The notes under the pieces: generated by a model | Seen by the model: only the letters and a program-made list of their open reading frames with translations | What the model was told of the DNA's origin: nothing | Database searches by the model: none | In this document: in pieces, positions 1 to 10,439 of the stretch | How the letters are laid out: each line of letters opens with the position of its first letter | How positions within the stretch are numbered: position 1 is the first letter of the stretch | Assembly: GCA_029990175.1 (NCBI GenBank) | Contig: JARKIP010000021.1 | Span: 23,441,501-23,505,500 of the forward strand | DNA: 64,000 nt | Direction of reading: 5' to 3' | Origin: Petunia secreta | Lineage: Eukaryota; Streptophyta; Magnoliopsida; Solanales; Solanaceae | Made by a program: the position numbers and the translations under genes

Positions 1-777
1 GGGGGGGTTTGGGCTAAGAAAAATAGGATCAATTTGGTGTATATGGATTTATTATTATGGGTGCACTATTTTTGGAGTAGTTTAAGATATCCACATGGAG
101 GACACGCGGCACATTAAAGTGCCAAGCAATTGGTTTAGAGTTTACACACCATTTGAGGAAAAAGTTTCCGTCCAATATTAGAGGCATTATTGTGCTGTTT
201 CTGTAATGGTAAGGGTAGGACTGAGCGAAATTATTATATATTTGTTGAACGCCAAATAGTTTAACTATATTTGACTTTTTTCCCACCAAAAAAAAAACCA
301 TTACCTAAGGCGTACAAGGGAATAAATGGGACTAACTAATAGGACCACAATAACTTTATTTTTTTTTAAAAAAAAAGGGACCACAGCATATCTTTTGACT
401 GGCCCTTGTCTTATAGGTGAAATATGAATTGATCAAACAAAATAATGATAGAGACTGTTATTTGACCACAATATGTTTGTCCCAATTATGGTCACACCCG
501 TATAAAGACTAATCTAGCCTTAATATGTGTTTGGTCATTCAAATAAATTTTTCTCTCCAAAATCTTCTCGCCCAACAATCTAATAAATACATCTTAATTC
601 GGATATCATATGGTTAAATTCAGAAAAAAAAAAAAAAACATGTCTAAGTCAGCAAGTAGATGTCTAATAACTCAAGTTTTCATATTTCTAATTATGGAAA
701 GTATAATTTGATACTTAGTACTCCTATTATTTTGTTTAACAAAGCATAAATGAAGAGAGGAAGGAATTTTTGCAAAC
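1..777 (-). other. Intron 2 (5' part) of the lipoxygenase gene
   Basis: This stretch follows the splice donor of lipoxygenase exon 2 (GT at 776-777, minus strand). I see no sequence encoding the conserved next exon, so intron 2 is at least 777 bp, or the gene is broken further left. The DNA is AT-rich with poly-A/T runs near 290, 360 and 625. A 90-codon open frame at 29-301 (minus) has no recognisable domain and is probably chance or repeat sequence. Confidence 0.6.
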
Positions 778-1046
778 CTTGTTTGTGAAGAAAATCCTTT
801 TCTCAGGATTATCAAATTTGGAATGAACCCAAGAATTGCAGGTAATATGAACTGTGCCATGGGGGAAGCCATCTATTACTATAGTCTTGACATACATTTC
901 TTTGTGGTGCTCGTTTTCTAATAAAACTGCTCCAACTTCCCCAAAATCTTCAGGAATTACAAAATCCGCTTCATAATGTGTGTCACCATCAACATCTCGT
1001 ACACGATGTGCAAACGCCTTCATGCTTGGTTTCTCAGTTCCAGTCT
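778..1046 (-). CDS. LOXC: Plastid 13-lipoxygenase, exon 2 (PLAT domain)
   Basis: Exon 2 encodes most of the N-terminal PLAT/LH2 beta-barrel, the membrane- and substrate-proximal domain of plant lipoxygenases, which add dioxygen to linoleic and linolenic acid. Visible family words include YEADFVIPEDFGE, ENEHHKEMYVK and CNSWVHSKFDNP, ending in RIFFTNK. The acceptor AG is at 1047-1048 and the donor AG|GT at 778/777. The exon is 269 bp, and its first two bases complete the split Lys codon left by exon 1, so the phases match exactly. There is no stop or frameshift. The catalytic domain with its iron ligands is outside the window. The similarity to tomato TomloxC is from family knowledge; I am confident of lipoxygenase and fairly confident of the 13-LOX plastid type. 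Confidence 0.93.
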
Positions 1047-1616
1047 CTTTAGAACAAAATAATTAATAAGATTAATAAATTAACAAATAAGTGCATATTC
1101 ACTACAACAGCTAGCGGAAATTTCTATTATTAGGAAGAAAATGAGAGAGAAACTCGAACAATGAATTTACATCAAATAGGAGTAGTATATATAACCATCG
1201 AATAAAAATAAAAGACGTAAGTTAAGATTAGGGTCGTTGATAATGTCTTGTACTAACCATAGCAAAAATGACCATTTATTTAATAGTGTGTTTGTGTAAT
1301 TTGTAGTTATTGGTAAGTTAAAGAAAAATGTCCCTTTTCTGTTAAATAACAGGCCTTAACCTTTTATAAGTGTTAATTACCATGCCTTAACTTTTTATAA
1401 GTGAATTCTTTTTTCTTTAATTAATATTTTGGTAAGCAAGAAAGATGAAAAGAACGAGATAATAAGAAGAAAAAATAATACTCTCTCTTGGCTTAGAAAA
1501 ATATTTCCAAAATTATGTAGCGTTGGTAGATTACTTTTTAAAAGTAAAACAGGATAATAATGTTACTCAATTTATGTTCCTGCATTATTACGCCTATCAA
1601 ATTGAGCCATCTTAGT

Positions 1617-2636
1617 GCCTGTTTGGCCAAGCTGTCAAAAACTGCTTATTTTGAAGATAAGTACTTTTGAAGAATAAACAAATTTAGGTCTGGCAAACTC
1701 ATTTGAGAAGTGCTTTTCTAAATAAATTGTGTTTTGACAATATTTACAAAAAGTACTTTTGAGTGTCAAATTATAAAAAATGGCACTACTAAGATTCATT
1801 ATGCGACTACTAAAATTCAAACGTATAAAGATTTAAATATTTTTATAAAAGAATTAATTTATTTTTTTAATTTTCATTTAGTTTAGATGTAAAATATAAA
1901 CAAAAATATATAGTATACTTTTTAATTAATAGAAATAAAGTTAAACCAAAGGGGAAGCATAAAACAAAGTTTTATTTATTATCGAGAGATATATTGGTTA
2001 AAATAATTAAATATATTATGGTAAATAAATATTTTTGGTAAGAATATTTTTGTTTTAAAAAATTAATAAACTGCTTCTGCTTCTGGGGAGAAGCAAAAAT
2101 TTGTAGCTTCTCCTCAACAGCAGAAAAAACTGTTGCTGCTTCTTTTCAAAAGCACTTTTTTCCTTTAGCCAAACAACTTTAAAAACTTCAAAAGCACTTT
2201 TTTCATGAAAAAGGTACTTTTGATTTCTGAAAAGCTTGGCCAAACAAACTATTAGTCAAGCTGTTCAAAACTGATTATTTTGAGAAGTATTTTTCTATTT
2301 TTCAAAACCGCTTTTCGTAGAACTACTTTTGAAGAGTAATAGACCGTGTATGGTCAAACTTCTCAAATAATGCTTTTAAGTGTTATTACAAATAAAGAGA
2401 TGTAAATATTTACTACAACACTAGTTTATATAGATATTAGGCTTAATTAAAAAGGATATATACACTAAAGAGTATATAAATTTTCAATAAGGATATTTAT
2501 GGTAGGAAGAGAATTAAACACATCTTCTAGGAAAAAGCTATTTTTCAGTTTCTCTCTATATGCCCTCATGTTTTCTCTAGACTTTAAATTTTCAAAAATA
2601 AGTATTTTTGACTCCCCAAAAGCTCAGCCAAACAGG
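1617..2636. mobile_element. Pair of related MITEs (GCCTGTTTGGCCAAGCT ends)
   Basis: The left end reads GCCTGTTTGGCCAAGCT at 1617-1633 and its inverted copy AGCTTGGCCAAACA is at 2233-2246, giving an element of about 630 bp. A second, related unit follows at once (about 2251-2636) and ends in AGCTCAGCCAAACAGGC. Subterminal words such as AAAGTACTTTTG recur. This end sequence is common in Solanaceae MITEs as I remember them. No clean target duplication was found, so the superfamily is uncertain (hAT-like is possible). Confidence 0.6.
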
Positions 2637-2895
2637 CTAAGAGTAATTTGTACAAAATTTTAAGACCTTCAATATTAAATAGAATTTAATAATATCCACA
2701 TGATCATGTCACGTAGATATGCAAATTTTAAGATAGACATGCGGTTGTGACACGAGACTAGAATTGATCATATTAAGCAAAATCATGTTAGATGTTCTGG
2801 TCATATCCTATGTCGATTTCCAGCCCATCGATTCATAAGTGTAAAACTGGTGATTTTTCTTTTCATATATAGCAAAGGTGATTGAAGGCGTGCGC

Positions 2896-2900
<5 letters not shown>

Positions 2901-2972
<72 letters not shown>
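2901..2972. repeat. (TA)n microsatellite, about 36 units
   Basis: An uninterrupted TA run inside lipoxygenase intron 1. A shorter TA run lies at about 3174-3192. The open frame through it (2882-3250, plus) is an artefact of the repeat. Confidence 0.98.
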
Positions 2973-2973
<1 letters not shown>

Positions 2974-3359
2974 CTTAGGAAAACACTCTTGGTTTATCCT
3001 TTGGGGTAAACAATTAGTCTCTGAATTTCCTCAGTGGTTCATACATCAATGGTGGCCTGTATATGGACACAAGATTGAAATCCTTCCCCCTTTGGTTAAA
3101 GAAGGATATGAATACTTCAGTACTAGGTTCTTTAGTCAACAACAGATACCTGTGCTACTCCAATTTTCTCATAGATATATATATATATATATGGAAGAAA
3201 GTTGCCTCAACTCATATACACACACTTTATTAGAATCCATGCAGATTTAATGCAAGATAGAATAGGCAGTAAATACTAATTAGTTATAATTAAGGTTTAG
3301 TTTGATAGGAATCTTTTAGTTTTTCTTTTTGGTTTTCTTTTTTTAAGAGATTAACATGA

Positions 3360-4884
3360 GGGTTAATTTCACCCGTGGTCACTGAACTATTGTTACATTA
3401 CCATAAAGTCACTTTTGCTTCATTTGTTACCCAAAAGTCACTCAATTTTGCTCCGGTCTACAACAAAGTCACTCAAGCCGGATTTTGTTTAAAACTTGCC
3501 GGAAAAATGATGTGGCATCATTAATGAAAAATAAATTTCTTAATTAATTTTTTATCTATTAATCTAATTCCTTAACCCATTATTCTTATTCTACCCAACT
3601 CAAATACATTTCACTACGTCATTGCCGTGCATAAACATTTCATACCGATGTCATTTCTCTTTGCTTCTGTTTCGTATTGAATTAGAGTGTCAGGCACGTC
3701 ATTTTTTAAGGCTTTATATATGTGTGTCAATTATTTTTTAATACAGTAAGCAAAAGCAAGGATATGCCTATAAATTAGAGTGTCATATCTTACATGAAGA
3801 TATACAAATAACTATTTTATCAGTGAAAATTTTGAAATTTGATAAATATTATCTACCATATAATCGCTGGGGTATCAAGCAAAAATCGAATAACCCAGAA
3901 AAATCGAAAGAAAAAAAAAGCTGAGAAAAATCAAAAATAAAAATTCGACTTTGTTTGATATTAGCTAGTTTGGATGGTTGTTATCAGTTGTACCGTATCG
4001 TACTGTTACTGTACTGTTACTATAAAATAATGTTTGTATTAATTGTTACTTTAAAATTTCATTGTATCATATTGTTAGTCCGTCGTTACATAACGATGAA
4101 GAACCCATTTTATGTAACGACCAATTTAGTGTGATCGCGTCGTTACAGTGTCTTTTTTATCTCTTCTTCCCCTTAATATATTACCTATCTTAACTTTTTT
4201 ATAGTAACTCTATCCCGCATCTTATTATTTTCTCGGCAATATTGTAAATTCATTCTTCATTTACTAGTATGTTATATCATGAATCGACTGCAAACAATAT
4301 AATCTATCAAAACGTTGAACTCAACAAAACATAAAGTACAATACAATAGATGCATTATGAAACCGTATACATAACAACAGTCCAAACGAGCTGTTATTTT
4401 GGTTTTAAAATTTAAAAAAATTGACATAAGTAGTTTGATTTCATAAATGAAAACTAAACCAAACCGATTTAAGCTCGTTCATTATTCATTCCACGTTCCT
4501 CATTTTTCTTTTTTGCATAACCAATTTGCCTAACATTACTCAATTTGATTAACTAATTAATTCAATACGAAACAAAAGCAAAGAGAAACGGCATCGGTAT
4601 GAAATGTTTATGCATGACGATGATGTAGTGAAATGTGTTTGGGCTGGGTAGAATAAGAATAATGGGTTAAGAAATTAGATTAATAGATGAAAAATTAATT
4701 AAGAAAATTATTTTTAATTAATGATGCCACATCATTTTTCCGGCAAGTTTGAAACAAAATTCGGCTTGAGTGACTTTGTTGTAGACCGGAGCAAAGTTGA
4801 GTGACTTTTGGGTAACAAATGAAACAAAAATGACTTTGTGGTAATGAAACAATAGTTCAATGACCACCGGTGAAATTAACCTTT
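3360..4884. mobile_element. Long-arm foldback element, probably Mutator-like (MULE)
   Basis: Two inverted arms of about 300 bp each enclose about 850 bp of non-coding DNA. The left arm begins GGTTAATTTCACC and the right arm ends with its complement. Shared inner words include AAAAGTCACTCAA, CCGGTCTACAACAAAG and ATGATGTGGCATCAT. Flanks TTAACATGA and TTAATATGA would be a 9-bp target duplication with one change, as expected for Mutator-like elements. There is no transposase, so it is non-autonomous. It lies in the lipoxygenase intron, so the pre-mRNA could form a long hairpin there. Confidence 0.75.
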
Positions 4885-5094
4885 TAATATGATCACAATA
4901 CAAATTTAGAGCATTTCCAGTGTTGAATCTTCATATATTAGATGGTACAACTGTACAAGTCTTAATAAAGGGAAATACTTAGTGATGATCATTACCAAAA
5001 TTTAAGCTAGCTACAAATTCAAAATGAAATAAAAAAAATGAAAATATTCGTTGACGTGTAGCCCCTTGCAATACCGCAGGAGGGTGTTAGAGAT

Positions 5095-5853
5095 CAGGGC
5101 CGTCTCAAGCAGATTGGGGGCCTAAAGCCAAACCTTACCGAGAGGCCCTAACCTTTTTTTTTTCTGAAAATAAAAAAAAATAAAAAAAATCGTCATAGAT
5201 AGTTTTATTTAAAGTCTACTTTTCTGACTTCTTTTAGATGCGAAGTCATTATTAGTTACCGTTTTATAATCAATTTGTTCTACAATTCCTTTTCAATTGA
5301 AAATATAGCTAATCCATTTAATTTCTCTTGACACATCGTTGATCTTAGATAAGATAAAATAATATTAAAGTAGTGTTGGTGCTGCTTCAATATTATGATT
5401 GTTGTTACAATTACTTGAATTTTTTGAAGTAGACACCATAAAGAAAATTTTGATCTTTATAACTTGTAAGAAGCAAGTTTGTAGAAAGTAAAGAGTTTTA
5501 GTTTGTATTTATAAGACTCAAAATATCAGTAAGAAAAGCATGAGAATTGTGAAAAAAGGTAAATATAGGATGTAAATAAGCCAACAAAATAGGTACACAC
5601 CTATATAAAGATACTACAATTACCACAAACATAATTTCCACTCTTCTATTATGGCAAGTTGGCAACGTTAATGAGATACGTTATTATGCTTTTTCTTAAA
5701 TGTTTCTTCAGTTTTGAGATTGAATATACATTACCTTTTTTTTAATAATATATGTAGTAATAGTATATCTTAACTCTTAAGGAAAAAATGGGGCCCCAAC
5801 TTTTTTTGGGCCCAAGCCATTGCATTAATGACTTTATGGTAGAGACGGCCCTG
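5095..5853. mobile_element. Non-autonomous hAT element with perfect 8-bp duplication
   Basis: The 759-bp element starts CAGGGCCGTCTC and ends with the exact complement, a 12-bp terminal inverted repeat. It is flanked by TTAGAGAT on both sides (5087-5094 and 5854-5861). An 8-bp duplication and CAGGG ends are the hAT signature. The interior is AT-rich with no transposase. It sits in lipoxygenase intron 1. Confidence 0.92.
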
Positions 5854-6240
5854 TTAGAGATTTATGTCACCGCAAAATAAGGAATCATATAATTAAGTTG
5901 AAAATGCTTGAACTTCCACTTTCAATAATCAGAAGAAGCATGGATGGCACAAAGTTTTCAAAACTACTTTAAACCACATTGTTTTAAAGTAATTAAGTTT
6001 TAATTTTTTCTAGTTTAAATGAACAAACTATAATACTCCGTAGTCCGTATGTTGCAGTGTTGCACGTCATATTCAGTAGTACTTTGGTTTTGGTCCCGAT
6101 TGACTGAATGCAATAGAGAAAAGCTTACAAATTTTTAGCATACGACACATGGGTTATCAAGACAAAATGTACTACGCAGTTCATAAATGGTTGAAAGTAT
6201 ACAGAAGGATAATCCATAAAAGGAGTGAATTTATACTCAC

Positions 6241-6598
6241 TAGGATCAAGCTCAGCAGCAACAATCCATAAAAGGAGTGTTTTACCAAGTAAATCACCAA
6301 TATCATCAACACCCCTTGTTAAACCTATGTTAGTAAAAGCCCCCCCAACTGTTTTTTGAACACTCACCACTGCTTTCACACCCGTGGATTTTTCAGTAGA
6401 ACTGAGAACAGCTTTAGTGCTATTTCCAGCATTATAGCGAACCCTAAAATTCTTCTTTTGTTTTTGGCTAAGGCTTTTTTTGTTTAAAATGTTGGGAAAA
6501 GAGGCTAAGATTTCACCTGAAATGAATGGTTTAGTATTCCATGGGATTAGGGTTTTTGTAGATTGTGATGATTGATTATGAAGCTGAGGCTTCAACAT
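6241..6598 (-). CDS. LOXC: Plastid 13-lipoxygenase, exon 1 (start and transit peptide)
   Basis: The exon encodes 119 residues plus one base. The first 65 or so residues are rich in Ser, Thr, Asn, Lys and Arg with few acids, as in a chloroplast transit peptide. After that come the lipoxygenase words STGVKAVVSVQ, DDIGDLLGK and LLLWIVAAELD. The start ATG is at 6598; it opens the conserved MLKPQL N-terminus I recall for tomato TomloxC, a plastid enzyme supplying fatty-acid hydroperoxides for flavour volatiles. The donor is at 6240 (CCTA|GTGAGT). Reading past it runs on for 38 codons of intron before a stop. A 17-bp segment from the exon recurs in the intron just past the donor. Confidence 0.92.
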
Positions 6599-6687
6599 TC
6601 TTGATTTTTTTTTCTTTTTCTGATCTTTTTTTGGTGCTAAGGTTAAGAGGAGATTTTGGTTTGTATATTATGTTCTCCAAGGGGTTC

Positions 6688-6698
6688 TCTTTATATAG
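6688..6698 (-). promoter_or_regulatory. LOXC: TATA box of the lipoxygenase gene
   Basis: On the minus strand the sequence reads CTATATAAAGA, about 95 bp upstream of the ATG. This leaves a predicted 5' leader of about 60-65 bp that is rich in A on the coding strand. Upstream (6700-6960) is AT-rich non-repeat DNA that would be the proximal promoter; a Stowaway remnant starts near 6985. Confidence 0.7.
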
Positions 6699-6984
6699 AT
6701 GAAGTTTTGCTTAGGAAACGTTTAAGTTTTTTATTTCTTTTAGCATGTTTTTGGCTTGTAGCTCTCTCTTCCACGGAAACTAGGTTTACAGATTATAGCA
6801 GGTGATAAACGCGTAGATGTTATGTAATTTAGGTGTATGTAATTATTGAATTGACGAGAGTATAAACCACCAATGAATGTGGCCCGATAAATTGGACCAG
6901 AGAGATCATGGATTGACGTCCAAAGAATGAAAAAAGTCATACTCATGTGAAACTTTTTCCTTTTTAGAGTCAAACAAAAAAAAA

Positions 6985-7184
6985 TTTACAACGATTTCTT
7001 CATATGCTCCTTAAATATTTTGAACTGTTAATTATTGTTACTTATAGTACTTTTCATGTAGTTTCTAAATATGCAAATTACTTTTCGAAAAATTTAAAAA
7101 TTGCATGTCCGAATACACGGTCAAAATAAAGCAGTTTTATTCTTAAAAATTCTAACGGTGTTACATAAATTGGGATGGAGGTAG
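6985..7184. mobile_element. Decayed Stowaway MITE
   Basis: The right end reads TAAATTGGGATGGAGGTAG followed by TA, close to the Stowaway (Tc1/mariner) terminal consensus. Inside are family-like words such as CATGTAGTTTCTAAATATG, shared with the intact copy at 8921-9178. The left end is too worn to place exactly. Confidence 0.55.
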
Positions 7185-7364
7185 TATTAGAGAAGGCTTT
7201 TCCTTTTAATTTGTCATACGAGATGCAAATCTTTATTAATACCATTGCATTTCAGGTACTAGATGATTAAACAAAAAGAAAGATAATTCAATGCATGCAA
7301 TAATTCAGAAGATAAAAAAGGTCGATGCTCTATGGAAATTAAAAAAAAGTACTGCACTCTAAAC

Positions 7365-7613
7365 TCACATCCACTTTAAAATATTCTCTTTTGTTAAATG
7401 AGAATTTTCATCTCTAACCATGTCCTCCACTTTTATCTCTTCAGAATCAGTAATAGCACTAGCAGACTTGGACTCTACATTGGCAATATGAACGTGAATG
7501 TACTCGAGTGAACTTTCTGGTGAACCATCTAGAAGAATTCTTTCTTCGGCAATTCTTAGTTCCCTATGTTTAAGAGTACAGTAAACTAAAAATATTTTAC
7601 TGACTTGACATAA
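7365..7613 (-). pseudogene. Unidentified open frame, 82 codons, no ATG start
   Basis: The frame runs from after a TGA near 7616 to a TGA at 7365-7367. Its composition is protein-like (LKHRELRIAEERIL, then an acidic Ser/Glu-rich stretch) and not repetitive, which is unusual in such AT-rich DNA. A possible splice acceptor (AACTAAG) lies near 7555. It stops where a MULE arm begins (7621). I do not recognise the family. It may be an exon or a gene fragment on the same strand as the lipoxygenase. Confidence 0.3.
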
Positions 7614-7620
7614 TCAACTG

Positions 7621-7925
7621 CAGGGTTAAGTAGTGAAATCAGTTTGGGTCTTGGGTTGAGTAAAATTAATGTAATGGGTTAATATAATTAAGAAAGATTA
7701 TTTTTAATTAATAACACGTCATTTTTAGGGTGAGTTTTAAGTTAAATACGGTTAGAGTGATTTTAGTGTAGACCGGAGGAAAGTTGAGTGACTTTTAAAA
7801 TACAAAAGAAACAAAAGTAATTTTGTGGTAATGAAATAATAGTTGTGTGACTTTTGGGTAACAAAAGAAATAAAAATAACTGTATACTAATAGCATAATA
7901 GTTCGGTGACCATCCGTAAAATTAA
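7621..7925. mobile_element. Solo, decayed arm of the MULE foldback family
   Basis: The stretch repeats in order the words of the right arm at 4600-4884: GTAGACCGGAG, AAAGTTGAGTGACTTTT, TTTGTGGTAATGAAA and a terminal AAAATTAAC. Part of it is duplicated internally (GTGACTTTTGGGTAAC). There is no matching second arm nearby, so it is a solo arm or deletion product. Confidence 0.6.
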
Positions 7926-7969
7926 CTCAAAAGCGAAGGTGTGCTCATGGAAGAATTAACCCTTATATG

Positions 7970-8229
7970 TCATCCCCTGCCATACCAAGTTAATCTTGTC
8001 TTAGAAGGAAGAGTCGATGAAAAAGGAGCCTCAATCACAATTGGCAGTGAGTCTAGGAAGGCGTGAAAACATCAGCTTTCTCAGTAGAGTTATAAGCAGT
8101 TGGTAAATTTAGAAGTGTTTTGGGCCCATCTTTTACTTTTCTTTGAACAAGTTTCATTGTTTCACTTATGAACAAATCTTGTTTTAGGATGTATGTACTC
8201 TTATTTCTGGTTGATAAAGTTTTTCTGGA
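7970..8229 (-). pseudogene. Second unidentified coding-like stretch, frameshifted
   Basis: A 58-codon open frame (8053-8229) with protein-like content (FISETMKLVQRKVKDG) ends at a TAG. A one-base shift near 8057 opens a second frame to a TGA at 7970-7972 (LDSLPIVIEAPF). Just upstream on the minus strand is a long pyrimidine tract (8236-8271) followed by AATCCAG, as at a 3' splice site. With 7365-7613 it may be what is left of one gene split by the MULE arm. I do not recognise the protein. Confidence 0.28.
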
Positions 8230-8270
8230 TTATCATCCCAAAAAAGAAAAAAAAAAAAAGAAAAAAAAAG

Positions 8271-8450
8271 AGGTGCCAACGGTATCTCTATCAACATATT
8301 AAAAGCGAAAGGGGAAAAAAAAAACATATGAAAGGGTACATTTATATATAGTAATTAATTACCTCCTTAATTAACATGTGATAGATAGAAAAGGTCTCGG
8401 ATATGTAAGCACAATTTTCCTAACCTATATATGAGCTAGCCCTCTAGTTA
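8271..8450 (+). repeat. Direct repeat, copy 1 (partner at 9803-9995)
   Basis: This copy runs from AGGTGCCAACGG to ATATGAGCTAGCCC and matches 9803-9995 in order: AGGTGCCAA, ACATATGAAAGGGT, TTAACATGTGAT, AATAGAAAA, ATATGTAAG, CAATTTTCC and GAGCTAG. The pair is about 1.53 kb apart. The later copy has a (TA)n expansion (about 9884-9902). Confidence 0.75.
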
Positions 8451-8468
8451 CGTACGTATATGCACATA

Positions 8469-8918
8469 AGGGGTCGTTTGGTATGATGTATTGCTTAGTT
8501 AATACATGTATTAGCATTTTTTTCAATGTTATTCATTGTTTGGTAGATTTTTTTAAGTTGGGATAACTAATACATGTATTAATTAATACACCAATTCAAG
8601 TACTATCTAATACCTAGCTCACCATGGTATTAGTAATACCATGTTTACTAATAAATGGATAAACAATGAAATGACTAAAATACCTACCCTCAAACCCTTG
8701 TTTTTAACACATGAATAAGAATTCAAGGGTATAATTGGAAATAAAACTTTATGCACTTTTAAACCAAACACAAGTTTAAGTTATACAATGTTTATCTCAG
8801 TTTTAATACAATGAATCAAACACATGACTTAAAACAATCCATGCATTACTAATCCCTGCATTACCAAGCCATGTATTATTAATCCACGTATAACTCATTA
8901 AGGTACCTGCATAAGTAA
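8469..8918. mobile_element. MITE-like segment starting GGGGTCGTTTGGT
   Basis: The left end GGGGTCGTTTGGTATG is typical of plant MITEs, and the interior repeats words such as AATACATGTATTA. No inverted partner end was found: the segment runs into the Stowaway element at 8921. This is a tentative call. Confidence 0.35.
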
Positions 8919-8920
8919 TA

Positions 8921-9178
8921 CTCCCCCGTTTCAAAAAAGGATGAACCTTTGCGGAGTACGAGGGTCAATTTGACTAATTTTCAACGACAATTTACACATC
9001 GAATTTTTAAACTTTTTAAAATAAAATTTACATATTTAGAAACTACATGAAAAATACTATAAGTCACAATAGTTTACAATTCAAAATAGTTAAAAATATT
9101 TATAAGATATGTGGTCAAACATAATTTTATTTAACCCTTCAAATAGTAATAGGTTCATCCTTTTTGAAACGGAGAGAG
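8921..9178. mobile_element. Stowaway MITE with TA target duplication
   Basis: The ends are CTCCCCCGTTTCAAAAAAGG and its near-exact inverted copy CCTTTTTGAAACGGAGAGAG, flanked by TA (8919-8920 and 9179-9180). Length 258 bp, AT-rich, no coding capacity. These are the hallmarks of Stowaway elements mobilised by mariner-type transposases. Confidence 0.9.
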
Positions 9179-9276
9179 TAAAAAAGCATGCGACTCCATA
9201 AAATACACAATAAAGTCGATTTTTCTCTTAAAATACCCTCAAATAATCTCTAGTTACATATATGATACGGCGAAAC

Positions 9277-9689
9277 CAGTGGCGTACGCAGAATTTTTTG
9301 TAAACAGTGTCACTTTTAAAGAAGTTTATTGTTGATTATTGTAAGTTTAATAAGTAAGGGAGTCTAGCACAAGTAATTATGTACTTCGTAGAAAAATATC
9401 GCAGGTCCAATTCCTACTAACGTCTAATACTTTAAGTGATGAATGTTTAAAATTTTTAATAAAATAAAATAATTTATGCCACAATCGGGATTCAAACCCT
9501 CACCATTCTAAATTTTCGTAAGGTGATTAACCACTAAATTCCGAAACTTTGATATTTATAACAGTGTCATTTTCTTTATTTGTACTAAATATTGTGATTT
9601 TTCATATATTAACATACATATACATAATAAAATGTTTCGATGAAGGAGTGTCACGGGACACCCCTCCCTATAAGGTGCTTACGCCACTG
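9277..9689. mobile_element. Short hAT element with perfect 8-bp duplication
   Basis: The 413-bp element starts CAGTGGCGTACGCA and ends TGCTTACGCCACTG (one mismatch between the ends). GGCGAAAC flanks both sides (9269-9276 and 9690-9697). It has no transposase. An 81-codon frame across the right boundary (9549-9794) is not credible as a gene. Confidence 0.9.
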
Positions 9690-9802
9690 GGCGAAACGGT
9701 ATTTTCTATAACTGCTACGAGTAATATTGAAATATTAGTTATGGCCAAGGGAATTTTCAGCCCCGAATTCCTTTTGTCTTTAATTGAAAGCTGATAAGAG
9801 CT

Positions 9803-9995
9803 AGGTGCCAAGGAGATCTCTATTCTATATCAATATCTTAAAAGCAAAAAGAAAAAGACAAAACATATGAAAGGGTGTGTGTATATATATATATATATAT
9901 ATAAAATTTACCTAACTGTTTAACATGTGATGAATAGAAAAAATCTTAGATATGTAAGGACAATTTTCCCAACCTACATATGAGCTAGTTCTTTC
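9803..9995 (+). repeat. Direct repeat, copy 2
   Basis: Partner of 8271-8450. It contains a TA microsatellite at about 9884-9902. The two copies flank the MITE, Stowaway and hAT insertions, so the duplication may predate them. Confidence 0.75.
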
Positions 9996-10439
9996 TTTTA
10001 GTTGTATTAGGTAACGTTACTCCATATTTGATTTTTGGAGGTAATCCTTATTTAAGTTCTAAAATAGTCCAAAATGCAATAAAGTTCCAATTTTTTGGTT
10101 GTGATGGTGCACTAAAATTACACACGGAAGTGTTGAATAATTCACCAAAAGTTAATTTACTCATAATTATTCCTTTTAATTACCAAAACTTATTGCTTGT
10201 AAGTTTTAAACGGTGGCTCCAACTTTTGCCTCATTCCTTAATTTGGACCCTCATTCGCAGATTTTGAGCAAGTACTCCTTCGTTTATATATGTGTTCTTA
10301 CATTAATTAAATTAAACATGTTTTAATTATAGTAAGTTTGTAAATTTAATGAATGATTCCATTTTGAATTATATATATGACATATCATATAAGGCTTGCT
10401 AAATTATGTTATACTCTAAGCACCTCCTATGGACACTAG

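Larger units (their letters stand above)
1047..6240 (-). other. Lipoxygenase intron 1 (about 5.2 kb)
   Basis: The intron runs from the donor GTGAGT after exon 1 (6240 downward) to the AG acceptor at 1047-1048. Joining A|AG restores a Lys codon and an uninterrupted lipoxygenase reading frame. Nearly half of it is transposon: a MITE pair at 1617-2636, a (TA)n run at 2901-2972, a foldback element at 3360-4884 and a hAT element at 5095-5853. The remaining pieces (1047-1616, 2637-2900, 2973-3359, 5862-6240) show no coding signal. Confidence 0.85.

Noticed and set aside
736..1023. Lipoxygenase frame read on to 736 as one exon starting at the internal ATG
   Set aside because: The family frame ends at AAG|GT (778/777), and upstream residues continue to the AG acceptor at 1047; the internal ATG is not a start.
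2882..3250. 122-codon frame through the TA repeat (plus strand)
   Set aside because: Tyr-Ile repeats from (TA)n plus random sequence; no domain.
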